Assembly: GCA_021200995.1 (NCBI GenBank)
Contig: JAJQFS010000046.1
Span: forward strand, 1 to 47,823
Direction of reading: 5' to 3'
From: Lachnospiraceae bacterium
GTDB taxonomy: Bacteria; Bacillota; Clostridia; Lachnospirales; Lachnospiraceae
Length of the DNA: 47,823 bases
The position numbers and the translations under genes are program-made. This document shows positions 8,554-17,200 of the stretch, in pieces (position 1 is the stretch's first letter; every line of letters starts with the position of its first letter). The notes beneath the pieces are model-generated. The model did no database searches. It saw only the letters and a list, made by a program, of their open reading frames with translations, and was not told where the DNA came from.

Positions 8554-8667
8554 TCATTTTATGAGGCATCTGGTTCCCTGTTTCAAGGGATATCCATTTC
8601 CATATTTAAAGTACGCGATATCAGCAAGAATGTCAAGCTGAAACTTGACAAGCAGCGGTTCATTCAT
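8554..8667 (-). CDS. Possible 37-residue protein ahead of the Uma2 gene
   Basis: An ATG at 8667 follows AGGAAGG at about 9 bases and opens a 37-codon frame (MNEPLLVKFQLDILADIAYF and on) ending 21 bases before the Uma2 start. I do not recognise the protein. The good ribosome site and tight spacing suggest a cotranscribed small gene or leader peptide, but the length is short enough to be chance. Confidence 0.3.
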   Translation of the reverse strand: MNEPLLVKFQLDILADIAYFKYGNGYPLKQGTRCLIK

Positions 8668-8692
8668 GGTACAGTCCCTTCCTAAGAATATA

Positions 8693-8721
8693 TTGCAAAT
8701 CCAATCGAAAATTGTTACAAT
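8693..8721 (+). promoter_or_regulatory. Promoter for the AI-2E-family gene
   Basis: TTGCAA (8693-8698), a 17-base spacer and TACAAT (8716-8721) with an extended TG at 8713. It lies 51 bases before the ATG at 8773. Confidence 0.7.
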
Positions 8722-8772
8722 AGGCGTGTTGTATGGAGAAATGACGAGTCCTGGTATGGGAAGGGAACCTGT

Positions 8773-9954
8773 ATGGAGAATAAAAAGCATACGGCCTTAA
8801 AGATTGTGGTGAATTTGCTCTGGCCGCTGGCGGTTTTATTGCTGGCACTCTGGCTGATTCCGAAGATTCTGGTGTTTTTCATGCCGTTTGTGGTGGCCGC
8901 GGTGATTGCCTGGATCGTGACGCCGCTTGTCAATCTGCTGGAAAAGCATCTGAAGCTGAAGCGGAAAGCCGGCATGATCGTGGTGATTGTGCTGGTGATT
9001 GCGGTGGTGGTGTTGATTCTCTACGGGGTGTTCAGTCTGTTGTTTCGCATGCTGGGGCGTTTTCTGGTGGACCTGCCGGCCATGTGGGACGGTTTGCTGG
9101 TGGATTCCGGCAGTGTGGAGGAATTGCTGGAGAAGGCTCTGTTTTTCCTGCCGGAGGAACAGATTGCTGCAATTCTGGAGTTTATGTCCAACAGCTCCAA
9201 TACGGTGGGGAACGCGATCAACAGTCTCAGCTCCTTTGTTCTGGACATGGTAGGAGGCGCTGCAACTGCCGTGGCGGGACAACTGGGCAACGTATTTATC
9301 AGCGTCATCATGTGCCTGATTGCCACCTATTTCTTTGTGGCGGAGCGGGATGTGCTGGGTGGGATCACGCGCAGGCTGCCGGAGAACCTGCGGCATAGCG
9401 TGGAAGCAATCAAAAACAGCATCGCCCACTCGATCGGCGGATATTTTAAGGCGCAGCTGCAGATTGAGGTCTGGATTTATCTCCTGCTCTTTGTCTGTCT
9501 GGGGATCATGCAGGTCAGTTATTTCCCGCTGGCAGCCTTCGGGATAGCCATCCTTGACATGCTGCCTGTGTTCGGCACTACCATCATCCTGGCGCCCTGG
9601 GCGCTGATTTGTCTGCTGAACGGAAATATCCTAAAAGCCATAGGGCTGATTGCGCTCACGATCGGCGCACAGTTTGTGAGGCAGCTGATTCAGCCCAAAT
9701 ATGTTGGGGAATCGCTGGGAATGCCACCCATCCCGACTTTGTTTTTGCTGTACGCGGGATATCGCCTGGGAGGCGTCGGTGGGATGATTATCGCGGTACC
9801 GTTGGGGATTCTGGCGGTTGCTTTATATAAGGAAGGAATGCTGAAGGGCATGGAGGATTCTCTGATTTTGCTGGCGGCGCGTTTTCGGGCGTTTCGGCAG
9901 TATGACGAGGAAGAGCGGGATGAGATTCGCAGGTACAGGGAGAAGGACGGATGA
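8773..9954 (+). CDS. AI-2E-family (UPF0118) membrane protein, possibly YtvI-like
   Basis: A 393-residue polytopic membrane protein. Hydrophobic pairs near the N-terminus (residues 10-55 and 65-90) come before a soluble central region (about 95-150). A C-terminal set of helices carries the family signature text LDMLPVFGTTIILAPW and FVRQLIQPKYVGESLGMPPIPTL. Members have been linked to AI-2 export, Na+/H+ exchange or, for YtvI, sporulation. The substrate cannot be told from the sequence. The ATG at 8773 follows AAGGGA. The stop overlaps the next start as ATGA, so it is coupled to the HAD-CPBP fusion gene. A second family member is encoded at 20459. Confidence 0.85.
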   Translation: MENKKHTALKIVVNLLWPLAVLLLALWLIPKILVFFMPFVVAAVIAWIVTPLVNLLEKHLKLKRKAGMIVVIVLVIAVVVLILYGVFSLLFRMLGRFLVDLPAMWDGLLVDSGSVEELLEKALFFLPEEQIAAILEFMSNSSNTVGNAINSLSSFVLDMVGGAATAVAGQLGNVFISVIMCLIATYFFVAERDVLGGITRRLPENLRHSVEAIKNSIAHSIGGYFKAQLQIEVWIYLLLFVCLGIMQVSYFPLAAFGIAILDMLPVFGTTIILAPWALICLLNGNILKAIGLIALTIGAQFVRQLIQPKYVGESLGMPPIPTLFLLYAGYRLGGVGGMIIAVPLGILAVALYKEGMLKGMEDSLILLAARFRAFRQYDEEERDEIRRYREKDG

Positions 9955-11900
9955 GAAAAGATTATATTTTATTTGACCTGGACGGTACGCTGACCGATCC
10001 AAAGGTGGGCATCTGCACCAGCGCGCAGTACGCGCTGGCGGATCAGGGCATTACTGTAGAAAACATCGATGATCTGACGGCCTTTATCGGACCGCCGCTG
10101 CAGTACAGTTTTCAGAAATTTTATGGAATGGATGAGGAGCAGGTCTCCCGTGCGATTGTCAAATTCAGAGAGCGGATGAACGCGGGCGGGAAATTTGAAA
10201 ATGAGGTATATCCCGGCATCCCGCAGCTGCTGCGAAAGCTGAAGGCGCAGGGCTTTCACCTGGCCGTGGCGAGCTCCAAAGCGGAGGACACGGTGAAAGA
10301 AATCATGGTCCACTTTGGGATTGCGCAGTATTTTGAGGCAATGGTTGGTTCAGTTCCGAATGAGCCGGATTCGGAAAAAGAGGATGTGATTCAGGACGCC
10401 CTAAACCGCCTGTTTCATTATGGGATGATCAGAAAGGCCTCTGTCGTCATGGTGGGAGACCGCTGTTTTGACGTGGATGCGGCGAACGCGATGGGACTGA
10501 CTTCGGTGGCGGTGCGCTACGGCTACGCGCCGGATGGAGAGCTGGAAGCGTCTGAGCCAGACTATATTGTGGAAACGGTGGAGGAGCTGGAGAGACTGCT
10601 TTTGTCGCGGGAACTGCAGGGCGAGGATTTTGTGGTGAAGGAAGTGGAACCGGAGGAAAGTCCGGCGGACTCGGGAACTAAAAGTGATGTGGGAAGCACT
10701 GGCAGAGAAAACAGATCGGTCAGTGCGAATATGCCAGGAACCGGTGGACAAAGCGGATCAGCCAGTGCGGACGTGGAAAGAAACAGTGGAGACAAGAGCT
10801 TATCTGACGAAACGCTCGCAGAGAATGCAAACGAAACGTCACAAAGTACCAGCGCGGATGCGGGGCAGAGTGATCAGGCGACGCGCCGCATGGATCCGAA
10901 ATATTTCAGTACAGACGACAGGCAGACATTCGGCGACGCAGGCACATCCGGCGGCGGAGGTATGCGTGGCGGTAGTGACACGCGAAATTCCACAAAAACA
11001 GGCTCAGGCGGCAAGTCCGGCGCACAATCCACCGGTGACTGGAAAGCCGACGCGAAAAAGCAGAGATCGAAGACCTTTCAGATGGTCTGGGCCTTCCTGT
11101 ATCCCTTCCTTTTATTTTATGTGATGGGAGAGCTGGCGCGCCAGCTCCTGGGCTATGTCGTGCTGTTTATCAGCCAGTTAAACGACGCCCTTTTCAATTT
11201 TATTTTCGTGCCGGAGGACTCCGATGAGGAAAAGCTGGCATTCTCCGGCAACGGCAGCGCTATCGTCCAGATTATGGCTCTGATTGTGGTATTTTTCATT
11301 CTCTATTATATGGCGGATGGCAGAAAGTGTCTGGCCGCGGCCAAAGAAAAATACGGACAGAACCCGCAGCAGAAGCCCTTCGTCTGGGTTGTGACCACCC
11401 TTTTGCTGGCGCTGGGTATCAATATGTTTTTCATCGGCACAGGCTTTCTGACTGTCAGCAGCAGTTACCAGGAGGCGGCGGCTAATCTTTACGCCGTTGG
11501 TATTCCGCTGGGCATCATTCTCTACGGCTTTTTCAGTTCCACGGTGGAGGAATTCCTCTTCCGCGGCATCATCCTGGTGCAGATGGATCGTTATATGAAG
11601 CCGATGACAGCACTGCTGCTGACTTCCCTGCTGTTCGGTGTGTATCACGGCAATCTCATTCAGGGCATTTATGCTTTTGCCATCGGCGTTGTGCTGTGCC
11701 TGGCCTACCGCGACAGCGGGAGCTTCATTCTGATCGCGGCAATTCACGGCGTGGTGAATGTGATCGTATTCCTGATGAGCAACCTTGGCCTCTTCCCGAC
11801 AGGAACGGCGGGCATCACCGCCGGTGCGGTGCTCATCGCCATGGGGGCACTGTGCCTGGACTTCATCCGCAAAAAAGGAGCGGGCTTCGCTTTGATATAA
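9951..11900 (+). CDS. Fusion of a HAD phosphatase with a CPBP membrane protease domain
   Basis: A 649-residue protein in three parts. Residues 1-215 are a HAD hydrolase of the phosphoglycolate phosphatase/Gph type: DLDGT with Asp9 and Asp11, a Ser in VASSK, and GDRCFDVDAA. Residues about 220-365 are a low-complexity linker of Ser, Gly, Thr, Asn and Asp. From about 370 there are several membrane helices with CPBP (CAAX protease/bacteriocin-processing) motifs: EEFLFRG near residue 533, FGVYHGN near 563 and AIHGVVN near 597. A soluble phosphatase tethered to an intramembrane protease is unusual. No frameshift is needed to join the parts and the linker is in frame, so the fusion looks real. The gene overlaps the AI-2E-family gene by 4 bases. 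The substrate is unknown. Confidence 0.85.
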   Translation: MRKDYILFDLDGTLTDPKVGICTSAQYALADQGITVENIDDLTAFIGPPLQYSFQKFYGMDEEQVSRAIVKFRERMNAGGKFENEVYPGIPQLLRKLKAQGFHLAVASSKAEDTVKEIMVHFGIAQYFEAMVGSVPNEPDSEKEDVIQDALNRLFHYGMIRKASVVMVGDRCFDVDAANAMGLTSVAVRYGYAPDGELEASEPDYIVETVEELERLLLSRELQGEDFVVKEVEPEESPADSGTKSDVGSTGRENRSVSANMPGTGGQSGSASADVERNSGDKSLSDETLAENANETSQSTSADAGQSDQATRRMDPKYFSTDDRQTFGDAGTSGGGGMRGGSDTRNSTKTGSGGKSGAQSTGDWKADAKKQRSKTFQMVWAFLYPFLLFYVMGELARQLLGYVVLFISQLNDALFNFIFVPEDSDEEKLAFSGNGSAIVQIMALIVVFFILYYMADGRKCLAAAKEKYGQNPQQKPFVWVVTTLLLALGINMFFIGTGFLTVSSSYQEAAANLYAVGIPLGIILYGFFSSTVEEFLFRGIILVQMDRYMKPMTALLLTSLLFGVYHGNLIQGIYAFAIGVVLCLAYRDSGSFILIAAIHGVVNVIVFLMSNLGLFPTGTAGITAGAVLIAMGALCLDFIRKKGAGFALI

Positions 11901-11952
11901 AAATCCTGAATTTTTGCAGATCAAAAAGCTGTGAAGATTCAGGATTTTTTTG
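11899..11952 (+). terminator. Intrinsic terminator after the HAD-CPBP gene
   Basis: AAAATCCTGAAT and its complement ATTCAGGATTTTTTT enclose a 25-base loop region, ending in a T7 run. Confidence 0.8.
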
Positions 11953-11981
11953 TTGATTATTCGGAAATAATGTAGTATTCT
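11953..11981 (+). promoter_or_regulatory. Probable promoter for the Rpn-type gene
   Basis: TTGATT (11953-11958), 17-base spacer, TATTCT (11976-11981). The match is moderate. It lies 85 bases upstream of the GTG start. Confidence 0.45.
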
Positions 11982-12066
11982 GTTCCTATAACCAATTTAA
12001 TTGTTTTAAAAAACAAAATTACTGGTTGATATATCGCCTGCGCCTGGAGAGAAGAAAGGAACGCGG

Positions 12067-12996
12067 GTGAGCCATGAAAAAGACAATACGACAGAGAAAA
12101 CCCAGATCGGTACGATTTATGATGACGTGTATCGCACATTGACAGTCAGCTGCAGCGGTTTATTGCTTCCGGTACTTAATGAAGTGTTTGGCGAGCATTA
12201 TACAGGAGAGGAGTACATTGATTTTTCGCCTAATGAGCATTTCCTGAACAGGCAGGCTGGTGAGGAGGAAAAGCGTATCACGGACACCAGCTTTACAGTG
12301 CATGGAACAGAGAGGAAAAGGTACCTCTTTGAGTGTCAGAGCCGTCCGGACAGCAGTATGTTGGTCAGGATATTTGAGTATTCGACACAGATCGCGTTGG
12401 AGGAAGGAACACTCGAAGGCAACACTTTGAGGGTAGAGATACCGCATTGTGCGATTTTATATTTGCGCAGCAGCAGATTTACACCTGATAAACTGCAGAT
12501 TCAGATCAATACGCCGGGAGGAACGGTTGTTTTTGATGTACATGCGATGAAATTGCAGGAATATACAATTGAGGAAATCTTCGAGAAGAAGCTTTCCATG
12601 CTGATACCGTTTTATATCTTTTCATATGAGAAGCACTTCGAAGAATATAATACGAACGAAGAGAGGCTAAGTGAATTACAGGCCGAATATGCAAAAATAG
12701 TTACACATCTGGATGGGCTGGTGGAGCAGGAGAGACTAAGTACGTATGAGTATAGTATGATCATTGATATGTCTAAGAAGGTGCTGGAAGGTATAGCTGT
12801 CAAGTATGAAAATGTGAGGAAAGGGGTGAAGGAAGTGTTTGGAGGAAAAATTATTGAGACTGAGACTTTGAAAAATTATCGGGCAGGTGCGCTTGATACA
12901 AAAAAAGAGGCGGCATTCAGAATGCACGATTTGGGAATGAAGGAAGCGGATATAGCTTATGTGTTGAGGGTCAGTATCAGCAAGGTAGAAGAGTGA
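12067..12996 (+). CDS. Rpn-type PD-(D/E)XK nuclease / putative transposase-like protein
   Basis: A 309-residue protein of the Rpn/PDDEXK group, whose members are nucleases that promote RecA-independent recombination and are often labelled transposases. The core is TDTSF (Asp73) and FECQSRPD (Glu89, Gln91), where Gln stands in the usual Lys place as in this family. The C-terminal 40 residues (NYRAGALDTKKEAAFRMHD and the rest) look like a small helical DNA-binding tail. The start is a GTG, 6 bases after AGAAAGGA; the ATG seven bases on is out of frame. No terminal repeats or target duplications were seen around it, so it does not look like a complete mobile element. Confidence 0.8.
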   Translation: MSHEKDNTTEKTQIGTIYDDVYRTLTVSCSGLLLPVLNEVFGEHYTGEEYIDFSPNEHFLNRQAGEEEKRITDTSFTVHGTERKRYLFECQSRPDSSMLVRIFEYSTQIALEEGTLEGNTLRVEIPHCAILYLRSSRFTPDKLQIQINTPGGTVVFDVHAMKLQEYTIEEIFEKKLSMLIPFYIFSYEKHFEEYNTNEERLSELQAEYAKIVTHLDGLVEQERLSTYEYSMIIDMSKKVLEGIAVKYENVRKGVKEVFGGKIIETETLKNYRAGALDTKKEAAFRMHDLGMKEADIAYVLRVSISKVEE

Positions 12997-13119
12997 TTTG
13001 CACCAGTATCAGTATGATGTAAACTGAAACGTGCAGAGAATTGGCAAAACGGTGGTGGTGATTGTTCTCCTGAAATGATACAATAAGTGCAGTATCATTA
13101 CTATGGGAGGGGAACAGAC

Positions 13120-13803
13120 ATGATTGGCACGAAACTGAAAGCATTGCGGCAGCAGAATCATCTGTCACAGGAAAAACTGGCGGAGAAGCTGGGCGTCTCC
13201 CGCAATACAGTTTCTAAGTGGGAGTCGGATGTCTGTGATCCGGACATTGAAAATCTGAAAGCACTGTGTCAGTATTTTCAACGTGATGTGGCGTATTTCC
13301 TAGGTCAGCCGCAGAGAGATGCCGCTGTGCACGGCGATGCAGATGTAAGAGGCGTTGAAAAACAACCGCTGCGATCTGGCGGATTTTTCGATCACTGGAT
13401 GGAAGTTCTGCTGTTTGCGGAGATTGTATTTTTCTTAGGACTGTATATTCTTTCCTGGGTGGTGCCGTCGAGGGAGGAAGTGACACGAAGGGGTCAGGCA
13501 CCGGTGAGCGCTGTTTCTTCTCTGACTGGCACAGAAGAGAGTGCGGAAGGAAATTCGGATGTCTCGGCAGACGGGGACACTGGGCAGGAGACGGATGCCG
13601 ATCAGAAGACAGCCGCTGATCAGGAATCAGAGGTAACATACAGCTATTACATAGACACAAAGGGCTTTTTCCCGTTCATGAGCACCTATCACCTGTGGCC
13701 GGTTGCGTTGATTGTGGCGGCGGATGCTGTCGTGAATGTGATTTTGATCGTGCGCAAAAGAATGTCAAATCGGGAGAAATTTACGCAAAAGGCGGCAGAG
13801 TAG
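13120..13803 (+). CDS. XRE-family regulator with two membrane helices
   Basis: A 227-residue protein. Residues 1-60 form a helix-turn-helix of the Cro/C1 type (LRQQNHLSQEKLAEKLGVSR, NTVSKWESD). A first membrane helix follows (LLFAEIVFFLGLYILSWVV), then an acidic extracytoplasmic stretch rich in Asp, Glu, Ser and Thr (about residues 125-180), and a second helix near the C-terminus. Such layout suggests a regulator that senses something at the envelope, but no ligand is visible. I chose the ATG at 13120 after GGGAGGGGAAC instead of the GTG 33 bases upstream, which lies right after a likely extended -10 (TGATACAAT, 13076-13084). Confidence 0.8.
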   Translation: MIGTKLKALRQQNHLSQEKLAEKLGVSRNTVSKWESDVCDPDIENLKALCQYFQRDVAYFLGQPQRDAAVHGDADVRGVEKQPLRSGGFFDHWMEVLLFAEIVFFLGLYILSWVVPSREEVTRRGQAPVSAVSSLTGTEESAEGNSDVSADGDTGQETDADQKTAADQESEVTYSYYIDTKGFFPFMSTYHLWPVALIVAADAVVNVILIVRKRMSNREKFTQKAAE

Positions 13804-13913
13804 CCGCCTGGAAAACCGACATGGAAGTTCCGAAACTTAGATTAAATTGTTCACTCAAAACCCACAATTTCGGAGAAACTGCACTTCATGGACAAAAAAT
13901 GAAAAAGATTTTT

Positions 13914-13960
13914 AAAAAAGTTACGGGCAACATAACCTGAATTGTTCCTGTAACTTTTTT
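13914..13960 (+). terminator. Intrinsic terminator downstream of the XRE gene
   Basis: AAAAAGTTACGGGCAACA pairs with TGTTCCTGTAACTTTTTT (one bulged C, one G-U). It lies about 110 bases after the gene. The 425-base gap from 13804 to 14228 holds this, the gltB promoter and the gltB leader, and no gene that I can support. Confidence 0.75.
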
Positions 13961-14050
13961 GATTCGTAAAAATAATGCATTGAAGTCCGACAAATATAAC
14001 TTTAAAATGAGAAATGACAAATTATCTGACAATTTAGAAGAAATTGGGTG

Positions 14051-14079
14051 TTTACAAATTCTCAAAAGCGAAGTATAAT
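14051..14079 (+). promoter_or_regulatory. gltB promoter
   Basis: TTTACA (14051-14056), 17-base spacer, TATAAT (14074-14079). Transcription would start near 14086 and give a leader of about 140 bases. Confidence 0.75.
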
Positions 14080-14143
14080 ACGAAAAGCAAAACACGATAT
14101 ACATGCATACAATCATGGCATTCAGATGGTGGATAAGCTGTAC

Positions 14144-14180
14144 GCCTCAAAGGAGAGGCAGCAGCCTGTCGCCTTTTCTT
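14144..14180 (+). promoter_or_regulatory. Possible attenuator in the gltB leader
   Basis: Two exclusive hairpins share bases. One is GCCTC (14144-14148) with GAGGC (14155-14159). The other is AGGC (14156-14159) with GCCT (14164-14167), extended by AAAGG (14149-14153) with CCTTT (14172-14176) and running into TTTTCTT. The second resembles a weak terminator, the first an anti-terminator. No known riboswitch class was recognised. Confidence 0.35.
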
Positions 14181-14228
14181 ATGCCCAAAATGTTACTGTG
14201 AATAATTGTTCTATGGAGGAGGATTTCC

Positions 14229-17200
14229 ATGTTTGATGTAAAAAGAGAAGTCCCCGTGGCGCCGCTTTACGACCCGGCCTTCGAGCACGACAACTGCGGC
14301 ATCGGCGCCTGCGTCAATATCAAAGGCATTAAGACCCGCGAGACCGTGGAAAACGCCCTGCAGATTGTGGAGACCCTGGAGCACAGGGCCGGCAAGGACG
14401 CGGAAGGAAAAACTGGTGACGGCGTCGGTATCCTGATCCAGATTCCCCATGCCTTTTTTAAACGTGAGACGGCAAAGCTGGGCTTTGACATCGGCGGCGA
14501 GAGGGAGTATGGCGTCGCCATGTTTTTCATGCCGCAGGAGGAGATGCCCAGAAACCAGGCCAAAAAGATGTTTGAGATTATCGTAGAAAAGGAAGGCCTG
14601 AAATTCCTGGGCTGGCGTGTGGTTCCCACTCATCCGGAGGTTTTAGGACATAAGGCGTTGGAGTGCATGCCCTATATTATCCAGGGCTTTGTGCAGAAGC
14701 CCGCCAACGTGGCGAAGGGCATCGATTTTGACCGCAAGCTCTATGTGGCGAGGCGCGTTTTCGAGCAGTCGACCAGCAACACCTACGTGGTGAGTTTTTC
14801 CAGCAGAACCATTGTCTACAAGGGCATGTTCCTGGTGGGACAGCTGCGTACGTTCTTTTCAGACTTACAGGATCCGGAGTACGTGGCGGCCATCGCCATG
14901 ATTCACTCCCGTTTCTCCACCAATACGACTCCAAGCTGGGAGAGAGCGCATCCGAACCGTTATATCGTACATAACGGCGAGATTAACACCATCCGCGGCA
15001 ACGCGGACAAGATGCTTTCCCGTGAGGAGACCATGGACAGCGTCTATTTAAAGGATTCCTTTAATAAAGTCCTGCCCTGTATCGAGGCCTCCGGCTCCGA
15101 CTCTGCGCAGTTGGACAACACGCTGGAATTTTTCGTCATGTCCGGCATGGACCTGCCTCTGGCGGTCATGATCACCATCCCGGAGCCCTGGACGAATGAC
15201 AAGGCCATGAGCCAGACCAAGAAGGATTTCTACCAATATTATGCGACCATGATGGAACCGTGGGACGGCCCTGCTTCCATCCTGTTCACCGACGGCGATG
15301 TGATGGGGGCAGTGCTTGACAGAAACGGCCTGCGTCCCTCCCGTTACATGATCACTGATGACGGACAGATGATCCTGTCCTCCGAGGTGGGCGCGCTGCC
15401 GATTGATCCGACGAAAGTGGTGGTGAAAGAGCGCCTGCGCCCCGGCAGAATGCTGCTCATTGATACCGTCCAGGGACGTGTCATCGACGACGATGAGATC
15501 AAGGAAAAATATGCCTCCGCCCAGCCCTACGGCGAGTGGCTGGACAATAACCTGACGGACTTAAGCACCATCAAGATTCCCAATAAGAGCGTGCCAAAAT
15601 ACACTTATGAGGAGCGCCAGAGAATCCAGAAGGCCTTCGGCTACACCTATGAAGAATTCAAGCAGGCCATTCTTCCCATGGCGAAGAATGGTGCGGAAGC
15701 TACCGCGGCCATGGGCGTGGATATCGCGCTGCCGGTCTTAAGCAAAGGCCACAGGCCCCTCTTCCATTATTTCAAGCAGATGTTCGCGCAGGTGACGAAC
15801 CCGCCGATTGACTCCATCCGCGAGGAGATCGTGACGGCCACAGCCATTCACATGGGCACCAGCGGCAACCTTTTGGAGGAAAGGCCGGAGAACTGCCACA
15901 TGTTGAAGGTGAAAAACCCGATTCTTTCCAACACGGACCTGTTAAAGATTCAGAACCTGAACCTGCCCGGCTTTAAGGTGGCGACCGTGCCACTTACCTA
16001 TTATAAGACAACCAGCCTGGAAAAGAGCATCAACCGCATGTTCAACGAGGCGGATAAAGCATTTAAGGACGGCGCCAACATCCTGATCCTCTCCGACAGA
16101 GGCCTGGATGAGAACCACGTGGCCATCCCCTCCCTGCTGGCGGTGGCGGCCTTAAACCAGCACTTTGTGGAGACGAAAAAGAGAACCAGCCTGTCCCTGA
16201 TTCTGGAGACCGGCGAGCCCAGGGATGTGCATGATTTCGCGACCCTTTTAGGCTACGGCGCGAGCGCCATCAACCCCTATCTGGCGCTGGACACCATCCA
16301 GGAGATGATCGACAACCAGATGCTGGACAAGGATTATTACGCGGCGGAGAGCGACTACCGCGAGGCGATTCTGAGCGGGATTGTCAAGATCGCCTCCAAG
16401 ATGGGCATTTCCACCATCCAGTCCTACCAGAGCAGCAAGATTTTTGAGGCCATCGGCATCGACAAGGCCGTCATTGACAAATATTTTACCAACACAGTCT
16501 GCCGCGTAGGCGGTATTACGTTAAAAGATATTGAAAATCAGATCAACGAACTCCACGACATGGCTTTCGACCCGCTGGAGCTGGACAATGACCTGACCTT
16601 AAACAGCCCGGGCCAGCATAAGAGCCGCAGCGGCGCGGATCTCCATCTGTACAATCCTGCGACCATTCATATGCTGCAGCAGTCCACCCAGCGCGGTGAC
16701 TATGAGATGTTTAAGCAGTATACGCACATGATTAACGAGGAGGGCGGCGTGCGCAACCTCCGCGGCCTGATGGATTTCAATTATCCGGAAGAAGGAGTGC
16801 CGCTTGACGAGGTGGAGAGCGTGGACAGCATCGTGACCCGCTTTAAGACCGGCGCCATGTCCTACGGTTCCATCTCCAAGGAGGCGCATGAGACCATGGC
16901 TATCGCCATGAACCGCCTCCACGGCAAGAGCAACTCCGGCGAGGGCGGCGAGGACTTGGAGCGTCTGACAGTCGGCAGGGACGGCTTAAACCGCTGCTCC
17001 GCGATCAAGCAGGTGGCGAGCGGCCGTTTCGGCGTGACCAGCCGCTATCTGGTAAGCGCCAAGGAAATCCAGATCAAGATGGCACAGGGCGCGAAGCCCG
17101 GCGAGGGCGGCCATCTGCCCGGCGGCAAGGTCTATCCGTGGATTGCCAAGACCCGTCACTCCACACCCGGCGTGAGCCTGATCTCTCCGCCGCCGCACCA

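Noticed and set aside
8631-8650. TGTCAAG-N6-CTTGACA inverted repeat near the Uma2 gene
   Set aside because: It lies inside the possible small ORF, has no link to a promoter of known effect, and may be chance.
10401-10751. Minus-strand ORFs within the HAD-CPBP gene
   Set aside because: They mirror a low-complexity coding strand and have no ribosome site or family match.
12067-12996. Complete insertion sequence around the Rpn gene
   Set aside because: No terminal inverted repeats or target duplication could be seen at either side.
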